DNA from: Candidatus Bathyarchaeota archaeon
Lineage (GTDB): Archaea > Thermoproteota > Bathyarchaeia > Bathyarchaeales > UBA233
Assembly: GCA_004376975.1 (NCBI GenBank)
Contig: SOJA01000010.1
Span: 1 to 8,648, forward strand
Direction: 5' to 3'
Length of the DNA stretch: 8,648 bases
The position numbers were made by a program, and so were the translations under genes. Under the pieces are notes generated by a model, which saw only the letters and a program-made list of their open reading frames with translations, was not told the DNA's origin and did not search any database. Below are positions 1-5,621 of the stretch, one piece after another; position 1 is the first letter of the stretch; the number at the start of each line of letters is the position of its first letter.

Positions 1-9
1 TATCCACCG

Positions 10-31
10 TGCCGAGGACCGGGTTTGAACC
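10..31 (-). other. tRNA 3'-end-like fragment (possible att remnant)
   Basis: Read on the minus strand, these 22 bases fit the 3' part of a tRNA: GG, a T-loop TTCAAAC, a five-base T-stem 3' strand CCGGT, a seven-base acceptor 3' strand CCTCGGC and discriminator A. The 5' side does not continue as a tRNA. The T-stem partner is CATGG instead of the needed ACCGG, and no GCCGAGG acceptor partner is found on the minus strand through about position 250. A lone tRNA 3' end is what integration into a tRNA gene leaves behind, but no integrase is visible. The same bases also lie in short open frames on both strands, so chance resemblance is possible. Confidence 0.3.
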
Positions 32-69
32 ATGAACAAATTGAAATATCTCCCGCATACCCCCTTTTT

Positions 70-87
70 CTAGAGCGCGCGCTATAG
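70..87. repeat. GC-alternating near-palindrome
   Basis: An 18-bp inverted repeat with 8 of 9 positions paired. Its core is the perfect palindrome AGCGCGCGCT at 74-83. It stands out in an AT-rich non-coding stretch upstream of the surface-protein gene. It is not followed by a T-run on either strand, so it does not look like a terminator. An operator or a fortuitous structure are both possible. Confidence 0.4.
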
Positions 88-170
88 TAGGCTTTGAATA
101 CGTCTGTGAAATGAATGATGCTAAGATTTTCAGAAAGCGAAAGTAAAAAAAAGCTGGAAAATAAAGGTAA

Positions 171-178
171 AGTTTAAA
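171..178 (+). promoter_or_regulatory. TATA-like box for the surface-protein gene
   Basis: The stretch AGTTTAAAAT, preceded by purine-rich AAAGGTAAA, resembles an archaeal TATA box with a BRE-like purine tract. Transcription would start near 198-205. That leaves a leader of roughly 45 nt containing GGAG at 223-226 and GGGAG at 233-237 ahead of the TTG start at 248. Confidence 0.4.
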
Positions 179-247
179 ATGTTCCCTTAATAGTAAATGT
201 TCACATCGATTTGAGAATGTACGGAGTAAATTGGGAGCGAGTTTAAC

Positions 248-2350
248 TTGAAAAAAAAATTGGTCTTAACTGTTCTCATAGTTACCTTAGCTATAACATT
301 TATTTCTACATTACTTCTTCCACATGTAAAGGCAACTGACGTGAAGATTGTTTCTATCTCACCTGTAACTCGCCTTGGGAAAGTTGGAGAAAAAGTTCGT
401 ATTGGTGGAACCATAAATACAACGGCTGGTCTTTATAAAATATTATTTGATAACATCGAAGTTAACAAAACAACTGCCATTGGAAATAAGGTAGATGTGA
501 CATTTCAGGTTCCATTCCTTCCTGAAGGAAACTACACAATAACCTTGCAGGATGATTTGACAAAAAATAACGCTACAACATGGTTTCAGATAGAACCTGC
601 CTACTACATTGTACCAGAACCTCTAGAAGAACATAAGCAGTTCCAGCAAGACGACTCTGTTGTTTTACATGTGAACGTTACTGGAGGAAAACGAAATACC
701 GTGTATTATGCCAATGTTACAGTTGAACTTCCCTATCCTGTCAATACTTCCTACTGGGCTATTGTGGAGCTTGCTGACACAGCAGATACGGGATATGGGC
801 ATGCAAATATTAAATATCCGAACAAAACTCTGTTTCAACCCTCTGGTTCACACACTAACTTCACAGGTTTGTATCACATATTTTTCAATAAAACTCTGGA
901 TCTAGCTGAAAACAGTTTCTTCATAGGTTTGACTAACGCAAGTGATTATCATAGAGAAGAGATTGTGGAAATCAGAGCTGTGGATTATCAGCCGAACGAA
1001 GCTGTGAATATTAGCATAACATTCTTGGGAACCAACAAAACCTATGACCCCCTTATGGTTAATGCTTCGCAGCAAGGAATTATTAATGCAACGTGGAAGG
1101 TGCCGTGGAATGCTTCAATTGGCAATTACAACGTTTCAATATCTTCGGAGGCAACGACGAAACCTATAGCTGACTCTCAACTCTTCATCGTTCCAGGCTA
1201 CAAGATAGATGTTTATGCACGAAACTTAGCTGGAGACCCTGTTTCACAAATACTAGTGAAAGCTCTTGACTACGCTACGATCACAACGCATAATGCGACA
1301 AGCGAAGAAAATGGGCTGGCACGTTTATCGCTTGAAAAAGGAAACCATACCTTAGAAGCTTTTTGGAATGGCGTGAAAGTTAACGATACGCAAATGACCA
1401 TAACTGGAGTGGATGAGTTTAATTTAACATGTGAATTAACCAACATGGGGATTACTGTTAAAGACAAAAATGGGATTCGGATACCATTTGTAGATTTAAA
1501 CATTAGCTATCAGTATGTGACTACAAAAGAGAAAAAGGTGGAAAATGGAAGTGTAGTAGGTGAAACTGACCCTTCAGGAGTTTTCTTCCTTAAATCAATG
1601 CTTCCTAACATAACCTACACCATAAATGCTTCTCGCTACGAAAGAGTTTTCAACATAAACAATAACACTGTTGAAAATTTGCCAGCAGAAGAATGGTTCA
1701 ACCTAACAATACTGTGTCCCGCCAAAACTTTGACATTATACATAAAGGAACATCATCGAAACCCTCTGCCAAATGCACGAGTGGAAGTAATTGAGCAAAT
1801 GGGTGGGCTATTCTACAATAAGACTACTAATAACGTTGGACTCGCCGTTGTCAATTGCACCTTTGGAAACTATACTGTAAAAGTCTATATGGGTAACGTG
1901 TTCCTAAACGAAACGCTTGTCGAAATGTTTAATGACACAGTTGTCGAAATTTGTTGCAAGCTTTACAACCTAACGTTTTCAGTGAAGATAGTAGATTACT
2001 TTGGACAGCCAATTCCGAATGCTAATGTAACTCTACCACGAGATGACTTGCAGAGTTCAAGTCTAACACAATCGGATGGTACGGTTACTTTTAGCGATAT
2101 TATCGGCGGGGACCTGCCAGTAATGGTTTATTTACCTGGACAATCGGATCCTTGTTCAGTGACAACACCTTATATTGATGAATCAAAAACTATTGAAATC
2201 AAGATATGGAAATACGTGATCATAGCTGGTTTTCTTGTTGAAACAAGCCAGTTAACAACAGCAATAATAATTGCGGCTGGAGCCCTTTTGATTCTTTCAA
2301 TAGAAATTTACAGAAAGAAACGTCTTAAACCGAAGCAATCATCAGACTAG
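248..2350 (+). CDS. secreted N-glycosylation-rich surface protein with Ig/carboxypeptidase-regulatory-like repeats and a C-terminal anchor
   Basis: This 700-residue protein is built for the outside of the cell. Residues 1-29 form a Lys-rich start plus hydrophobic core typical of a Sec signal peptide. Residues about 670-688 are a transmembrane helix followed by a basic cytoplasmic tail (RKKRLKPK). In between are beta-sandwich-like segments: an Ig/IPT-like N-terminal unit (about 31-116), a middle part (about 120-315), and about four units beginning near 319, 400, 495 and 577. Each of these opens with a pattern like V-x-D-x-x-G-x-P-I-P-x-A-x-V, resembling carboxypeptidase-regulatory-like domains. 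About 34 N-x-S/T sequons are spread along the ectodomain, so heavy N-glycosylation is likely. Start: TTG at 248, with GGGAG ending 10 nt upstream and no better ATG. No enzymatic motif was seen. It may be a cell-envelope, adhesion or S-layer-associated protein; the exact role is unknown. Confidence 0.8.
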   Translation: MKKKLVLTVLIVTLAITFISTLLLPHVKATDVKIVSISPVTRLGKVGEKVRIGGTINTTAGLYKILFDNIEVNKTTAIGNKVDVTFQVPFLPEGNYTITLQDDLTKNNATTWFQIEPAYYIVPEPLEEHKQFQQDDSVVLHVNVTGGKRNTVYYANVTVELPYPVNTSYWAIVELADTADTGYGHANIKYPNKTLFQPSGSHTNFTGLYHIFFNKTLDLAENSFFIGLTNASDYHREEIVEIRAVDYQPNEAVNISITFLGTNKTYDPLMVNASQQGIINATWKVPWNASIGNYNVSISSEATTKPIADSQLFIVPGYKIDVYARNLAGDPVSQILVKALDYATITTHNATSEENGLARLSLEKGNHTLEAFWNGVKVNDTQMTITGVDEFNLTCELTNMGITVKDKNGIRIPFVDLNISYQYVTTKEKKVENGSVVGETDPSGVFFLKSMLPNITYTINASRYERVFNINNNTVENLPAEEWFNLTILCPAKTLTLYIKEHHRNPLPNARVEVIEQMGGLFYNKTTNNVGLAVVNCTFGNYTVKVYMGNVFLNETLVEMFNDTVVEICCKLYNLTFSVKIVDYFGQPIPNANVTLPRDDLQSSSLTQSDGTVTFSDIIGGDLPVMVYLPGQSDPCSVTTPYIDESKTIEIKIWKYVIIAGFLVETSQLTTAIIIAAGALLILSIEIYRKKRLKPKQSSD

Positions 2351-2377
2351 AGCTGGAATAAGGAGTCTAAAGGAAAA

Positions 2378-2389
2378 AACTTTATATCA
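2378..2389 (+). promoter_or_regulatory. TATA box for the Cys-rich 98-aa gene
   Basis: AAAAAACTTTATATC looks like a BRE-like A-tract followed by a strong TATA box (TTTATAT at 2381-2387). The predicted start of transcription is near 2410, within the 113-bp gap before the 2464 gene. Confidence 0.55.
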
Positions 2390-2463
2390 ACCCTTGTAAA
2401 CACTACAATTAGTGAAGTGACGTAGCAACACTAAAATTTTGTCAATAAAACGATTAAAAGGTT

Positions 2464-2760
2464 GTGCGTGTATTGACTCAAGTGAAGCGTTGTTCTCCCA
2501 CATGTAAATTCTTTAAATGCGCAAAGAATGCTGTTCTCTACCGTCAAGATGGTGTATTGTGTAAATGGACAGGAGACATGTGTGACATTGCAAACTGTGT
2601 ATATGCTATGTGCGTGAAAAGGCGGCTCCTTCTAGGAGGAATCTGTGGAGAAACCGTGAAAAGACAGACAACTGAAAAGGGACCTGAGGAAGTTGTTGGT
2701 CCAGCAATAAAGCTTCGTGGAAAGGCTCTTCGTAGGACCGGTGAAAAAGAAATCTTCTGA
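2464..2760 (+). CDS. small cysteine-rich protein, unrecognised
   Basis: I do not recognise the family of this 98-residue soluble protein. It has eight cysteines, all in the N-terminal two thirds (about residues 10, 14, 19, 33, 40, 45, 50, 61), spaced CX3CX4C and CX6CX4CX4CX10C. This suggests metal (zinc or iron-sulfur) binding. The C-terminal 30 residues are basic, lack cysteine and look flexible. There is no signal peptide or membrane segment. The start is uncertain: GTG at 2464 has AAAGG only 2 nt upstream, while in-frame TTG at 2473 has the same AAAGG at a more usual 11 nt, and a GTG lies at 2482. All eight cysteines lie after 2482, so the choice does not affect the core. It has its own TATA box and points toward the convergent rpoP. 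Confidence 0.65.
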   Translation: MRVLTQVKRCSPTCKFFKCAKNAVLYRQDGVLCKWTGDMCDIANCVYAMCVKRRLLLGGICGETVKRQTTEKGPEEVVGPAIKLRGKALRRTGEKEIF

Positions 2761-2788
2761 AGTCATTGATTTCAGCAGCTAATCAAAT

Positions 2789-2807
2789 CTAGTCTTCGAA
2801 GGATTAG
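2789..2807. terminator. candidate hairpin between convergent genes
   Basis: CTAGTC-TTCGAA-GGATTAG can fold into a short stem-loop (about 8 pairs including G-U). It lies in the 77-bp gap between the 98-aa Cys-rich gene (+) and rpoP (-), which converge here. A moderately T-rich stretch (TATTCTGCTTTCT) follows on the plus strand. Archaeal termination relies mainly on T-runs, so the evidence is weak. Confidence 0.25.
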
Positions 2808-2837
2808 GTATTCTGCTTTCTAGTTAGCATTAGGCTG

Positions 2838-3008
2838 TTATTCCGATGAAACACGTTTGACAACGGGTGGTCTAATTTTCTTCAAAACTCTGTATCCACA
2901 GACGATGCACTTAATTTGCCCGCCGCGGAGCTCCAACTCCTCTGAAGGAACCTTCGCTCCACATCTTATACATTCATAAACAATCCCTGTAGGTTCCTTC
3001 TTCTCCAT
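2838..3008 (-). CDS. rpoP: DNA-directed RNA polymerase subunit Rpo12 (RpoP)
   Basis: This 56-residue zinc-ribbon subunit matches the archaeal Rpo12/eukaryotic Rpb12 pattern. It has YECIRCG (C13, C16), then IKCIVCGYR (C34, C37), then the basic tail RPPVVKRV typical of the family. It sits in the Rpo3/Rpo10/Rpo11/Rpo12 assembly platform of the core enzyme. Start choice: ATG at 3008 has an AGAGGA Shine-Dalgarno 7 nt upstream. A longer in-frame GTG at 3044 would add 12 residues, but it abuts the TATA element with no useful spacing, and the expected transcription start lies downstream of it. It is transcribed away from the Trm5-like gene and converges on the Cys-rich gene. It is isolated from other RNA polymerase genes in this window. 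Confidence 0.85.
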   Translation of the reverse strand: MEKKEPTGIVYECIRCGAKVPSEELELRGGQIKCIVCGYRVLKKIRPPVVKRVSSE

Positions 3009-3043
3009 AGGGGTTCCTCTTCTTAAGAACGAGTATTTTCTCA

Positions 3044-3056
3044 CCTTTTAAAAAGG
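3044..3056. promoter_or_regulatory. shared palindromic TATA element, divergent promoter
   Basis: CCTTTTAAAAAGG is nearly its own reverse complement and lies in the short divergent region between rpoP (start 3008, minus) and the Trm5-like gene (start 3092, plus). On each strand it is a plausible TATA box about 36 nt from the start codon. The predicted transcription starts near 3025 (minus) and 3077 (plus) leave room for the AGAGG Shine-Dalgarno sequences on both sides. Confidence 0.55.
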
Positions 3057-3091
3057 TTTCCACAAATACTAAGCCTAAAGAGAGGAAACCT

Positions 3092-3973
3092 ATGAAGAAA
3101 CGTCTGAGGACCCGTCTATCAGAACTTATCTCCCCAGAGGAGTTAACTCACATTTATAATTCATATGATATTGTTGGAGACATAGCTATCATACGGATAG
3201 CTGAAGAAACTAGAAAATACAAGCAGGTCATTGCAGAAACAATCATGGGCGTTCACAAGAATGTGAAAACAGTGTTGGCTCAAGCAAGTCCTGTTTGCGG
3301 AGCTTTTCGACTTAGAAAACTGGAGTTTGTAGCTGGCGAAGACAAAACCACGACTGTGCATGGAGAATCGGGATGCCTGTTCTCTGTTGACGTTCAAAAA
3401 TGCTATTTTTCGCCTAGGCTTCTCTATGAACGAATGAGGATTGCAAAACAAGTTGGAAACGGCGAGGTTGTTGTGAACATGTTTGCTGGAGTAGGCTGTT
3501 TCTCCATAATTATTGCCAGCCATTCAAAATCAGAAAAGATATATTCGATTGATATTAACCCCTCAGCGATTCAGTTTATGCAGGAAAACATCAGGTTGAA
3601 CAGGGTTTACCCAAAAGTGATCCCTATCAAGGGAGAAGCAGGAAAAGTCATTGATACAAAACTAAGCCACATAGCGGATAGGGTTCTTATGCCGTTACCT
3701 GAGAAAGCCTTTGAACATCTACCCCATGCTCTTTCTGCTCTTAAAGAAGTCGGAGGATGGATACACTATTATGATTTCGAACATGCTGGAAAAACCGTGA
3801 ATCCTATTGAGAAGGTGAAGTTGAAGGTGGCTGAAGAGCTTGAAAGCCTAGGTGCAGCTTTTACTATTCCCTTTGGTCGGATTGTTAGAACAATTGGTCC
3901 TAACTGGTGTCAAGTAGTTTTGGACATTGAACTAGGTTTTTGTGGAAAATTAGAAACTGACAAAGATCGGTGA
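3092..3973 (+). CDS. trm5: Trm5-like tRNA (guanine37-N1)-methyltransferase family protein
   Basis: This 293-residue class I SAM-dependent methyltransferase belongs to the Met-10+/Trm5/TYW2 family, whose Trm5 members methylate G37 next to the tRNA anticodon. Order: an N-terminal Trm5 region with DIVGDIAIIRI (26-36) and the VHKNVKTVLAQ segment; the family signature FSPRLLYERMRIA (106-118); SAM motif I VVNMFAGVGCFSI (127-139); the acidic DINP loop (154-157); the catalytic-loop region RVLMPLP (197-203); and a C-terminal IVRTIGPNWCQVVLDIEL strand. Departures from the textbook family: MFAGVG is preceded by N rather than D, it is followed by C rather than P, and MPLP stands where NLP is common. A related activity such as wyosine-pathway aminocarboxypropyl transfer (TYW2/Taw2) cannot be excluded. 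The ATG start has AGAGG 6 nt upstream. Two small Cys-rich genes follow on the same strand. Confidence 0.8.
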   Translation: MKKRLRTRLSELISPEELTHIYNSYDIVGDIAIIRIAEETRKYKQVIAETIMGVHKNVKTVLAQASPVCGAFRLRKLEFVAGEDKTTTVHGESGCLFSVDVQKCYFSPRLLYERMRIAKQVGNGEVVVNMFAGVGCFSIIIASHSKSEKIYSIDINPSAIQFMQENIRLNRVYPKVIPIKGEAGKVIDTKLSHIADRVLMPLPEKAFEHLPHALSALKEVGGWIHYYDFEHAGKTVNPIEKVKLKVAEELESLGAAFTIPFGRIVRTIGPNWCQVVLDIELGFCGKLETDKDR

Positions 3974-4023
3974 AAAAAGCAGATATGGATGTTTGTCTTG
4001 TAGATTATAGTTGGTGAAGACTG

Positions 4024-4320
4024 TTGAACATTGAAGTGGGCATATGCGGTGTTTATTGTGGATATTGTCCAGTTTTCAAGCGTGAAGAAAAACGCTGTCT
4101 GGGGTGTGAATGGGTTAACAAACAATTAAGACTGTCCAGAGAGTCCCATAAAGGCTGTGCTTTTTGGGAGTGTGCCAAAGAGAAAAATGTTAAATGCTGC
4201 TTTTTGTGTGAAAAGTTTCCGTGCCAACTGCATTATGGAAAAGAAGCAGTATATACCCCAGAGACGTTGCAAATGTGGAAAGAACTTATAGAACAAGGTT
4301 TCGTTTTTAGTAAACAATAA
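4024..4320 (+). CDS. DUF3795-like cysteine-rich protein
   Basis: A 98-residue protein with 11 cysteines arranged as in the DUF3795 family: CGVYCGYCPVF at 8-18, CLGC at 25-28, C45...C50, then CCFLCEKFPC at 58-67. The function of the family is unknown, and the cysteines suggest metal or cluster binding. There is no signal peptide or membrane segment, so it should be cytosolic. The start is TTG at 4024 with GGTG 7 nt upstream, placing the first Cys motif at residue 8. It begins 50 nt after the Trm5-like gene with no convincing TATA box between, so it may be co-transcribed with it. Confidence 0.72.
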   Translation: MNIEVGICGVYCGYCPVFKREEKRCLGCEWVNKQLRLSRESHKGCAFWECAKEKNVKCCFLCEKFPCQLHYGKEAVYTPETLQMWKELIEQGFVFSKQ

Positions 4321-4338
4321 CACAAATCTCTGAAAATG

Positions 4339-4356
4339 TTTTATAGTTTAAAAACA
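4339..4356 (+). promoter_or_regulatory. TATA-like region for the Trm112-like gene
   Basis: TTTTATAGTTTAAAAAC contains two overlapping TATA-like blocks (TTTTATAG and GTTTAAAAAC). Transcription would start near 4367-4378, at or just before the GGGAGGG tract, giving a very short leader. Confidence 0.4.
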
Positions 4357-4366
4357 AAAAACATGT

Positions 4367-4373
4367 GGGAGGG
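4367..4373 (+). promoter_or_regulatory. Shine-Dalgarno GGGAGGG, decides the start
   Basis: A strong purine Shine-Dalgarno sequence. It lies 20 nt before TTG 4394 and 23 nt before ATG 4397, too far for either, but 8 nt before an in-frame ATA at 4382. The nearby ATG at 4374 is in another frame and stops after three codons (ATG ACA ACA TAA). Confidence 0.55.
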
Positions 4374-4393
4374 ATGACAACATAAAAAAGAAG

Positions 4394-4669
4394 TTGATGG
4401 ATATCTTGGCTTGCCCCATGGATAAACATTACCCGCTTGAATTATATGTCTTTGATGAGAAAGAGGAAATCACAGAAGGCATGATAATCTGTCCAAAGTG
4501 CTTAAGGTGGTATCCGATACGGGATGAAATTCCAGAGATGCTTCCTGACGAACTGCGAAAAGAAGGCGAAGACTTGCCGTTTTTAAGGAAATGGAAAGAA
4601 AAGATTCCTGAAAAGATCCTGTTAGAGGGTAAGCCCTTCAACCTTAGAAACGAAATGCAGAATCCCTAG
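4394..4669 (+). CDS. Trm112-like zinc-ribbon protein
   Basis: About 91 residues. The N-terminal half follows the Trm112 pattern: MDILACPMD, a central hydrophobic strand, then ICPKCLRWYPIRDEIPEMLP. Trm112 proteins are small partners that stabilise and activate class I methyltransferases acting on tRNA, rRNA and translation factors. The second zinc knuckle CPKC (C33, C36) is intact, but the first is CPMD, with Asp in place of the second Cys. The C-terminal 37 residues are a charged extension with no recognised motif. The listed start is TTG 4394. ATA at 4382, 8 nt after GGGAGGG, would add four residues (start-KKK) and is arguably better placed. The gene ends 4 bp from the convergent oxidoreductase gene. 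A physical link with the Trm5-like protein is only suggested by proximity; Trm5 is not a known Trm112 client. Confidence 0.75.
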   Translation: MMDILACPMDKHYPLELYVFDEKEEITEGMIICPKCLRWYPIRDEIPEMLPDELRKEGEDLPFLRKWKEKIPEKILLEGKPFNLRNEMQNP

Positions 4670-4673
4670 TTTT

Positions 4674-5621
4674 CTACTTCAGCTTTATCGCTCTGCCTGT
4701 TGCTGAAGATTTCAATGCTGCCCCTGCAATTCTGAGGGCTCTTAATCCGTCCATCCCTGTTATCAGCGGCTTCTCATTTTTTAGAATGCAATCTGCAAAG
4801 TGTTGAAGCTCAAGTTTCAATGGTTCTTGCCAAACAAGTCTTGGCTGCAAGGTTTCCTTTGCATTCTCAATTGTTAGCTCTTGTGTGATGTAATCAAGTT
4901 TCATTATGGCTTCGCTTCCGGTAACCACTAATGCCCGCGTCTTGTATGGTGTCAACCAGTTGGATTCAATAAAAGCGTTTTTGTCACCCTTAAAGGTGAG
5001 CATTATCTGGGCGTAGTCCTCAAAATTTCTATGTTTCATTTTTCCAATTTTTGCATAAACAGCACCGGGTTCTTCATCGAAAAGGTGTCTTGTTATGTCT
5101 ATGTCATGAATTGCTATGTCTTTGACAACTCCTACGTCGCCTATTCTTTCAGGCCATTGAGAAACCCTTCTCGCCGTGGCACATACAAGATCGCCAATTT
5201 TTTTTGTTTCAATTGCTTTCTTGATGTGCTGGACTCCTGGAATGAACCGCATTATAAATCCTACTGTAAGGTGTAAATCTTCCTTTTCTGCTGTTTCCAG
5301 TAGTTTTTTCGCTTGCTTCACGTTTGTCGCCATTGGTTTTTCAACTAGAACGTGTTTTCTTGCTTTTAGCGCTTTTAGTGCTTCTTTTGCAAGGCTTGTT
5401 GACCATGTACAGATGCTTACTGCTTTGATGTCTTTTCTTTTCAGCATTCTTCCAGGGTTTGTATAGGGTTTTGCGCCGAATTTCTCAGCTACGGCTTTAG
5501 CTCTTTCAGCGTTTATGTCACAAATTGCTAAAAGCTCTGTGTCTTCCAGCTCTTTGTAAACTCTCGCGTGGTTTTTTCCCCAGAAACCGGTTCCGATAAC
5601 TGCAACACCTAACTTTTTCAT
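4674..5621 (-). CDS. Gfo/Idh/MocA-family NAD(P)-dependent sugar oxidoreductase
   Basis: A 315-residue cytosolic oxidoreductase. The N-terminal Rossmann domain has GVAVIGTGFWGKNHA (GTGFWG at 10-15), the acidic CDIN that ends strand 2, and EKPMA (94-98), whose Lys is the family's conserved active-site lysine. The C-terminal domain carries DIAIHDIDI (168-176), with H172 in the catalytic position. It resembles archaeal and bacterial nucleotide-sugar 3-dehydrogenases of the WlbA / UDP-GlcNAc 3-dehydrogenase type, which suits the neighbouring sugar-nucleotide genes; the substrate is inferred. Start: ATG at 5621 overlaps the stop of the upstream dehydrogenase by 4 nt (ATGA) and has GAGGAG about 10 nt upstream. 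An in-frame TTG at 5630 would add three residues but sits against that Shine-Dalgarno. The overlap implies translational coupling and an operon. Confidence 0.85.
   Translation of the reverse strand: MKKLGVAVIGTGFWGKNHARVYKELEDTELLAICDINAERAKAVAEKFGAKPYTNPGRMLKRKDIKAVSICTWSTSLAKEALKALKARKHVLVEKPMATNVKQAKKLLETAEKEDLHLTVGFIMRFIPGVQHIKKAIETKKIGDLVCATARRVSQWPERIGDVGVVKDIAIHDIDITRHLFDEEPGAVYAKIGKMKHRNFEDYAQIMLTFKGDKNAFIESNWLTPYKTRALVVTGSEAIMKLDYITQELTIENAKETLQPRLVWQEPLKLELQHFADCILKNEKPLITGMDGLRALRIAGAALKSSATGRAIKLK

Noticed and set aside
1..58. Minus-strand partial CDS from ATG 58 (MREIFQFVHGSNPVLGTVD...) running off the left edge.
   Set aside because: Only 19 codons are visible, the GGGGG is 1 nt from the ATG, and no family is recognised. 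The tRNA-like reading competes for the same bases. Kept only as an alternative in the findings.
1..87. Plus-strand frame ending at TAG 85-87, possibly the C-terminus of an upstream gene.
   Set aside because: 28 codons with no recognisable motif. Antisense tRNA sequence is well known to give such spurious peptides.
187..414. Minus-strand open frame of 75 codons.
   Set aside because: Overlaps the start of the surface-protein gene in antisense, with low-complexity content and no motif.
1200..2200. Possible DNA-level tandem repeats under the four carboxypeptidase-regulatory-like units.
   Set aside because: The similarity is only at protein-pattern level; no repeated nucleotide stretches are visible.
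3009..3044. Longer RpoP starting at GTG 3044.
   Set aside because: No usable Shine-Dalgarno spacing, overlaps the TATA element, and the added residues are outside the conserved RpoP length.
3161..3523. 120-codon minus-strand frame.
   Set aside because: Antisense shadow of the strongly supported Trm5-like gene, with no motif of its own.
5031..5466. Plus-strand frames of 81 and 96 codons.
   Set aside because: Antisense to the conserved Rossmann domain of the Gfo/Idh/MocA gene. Their Ser/Phe/Cys-rich composition is typical of shadows.
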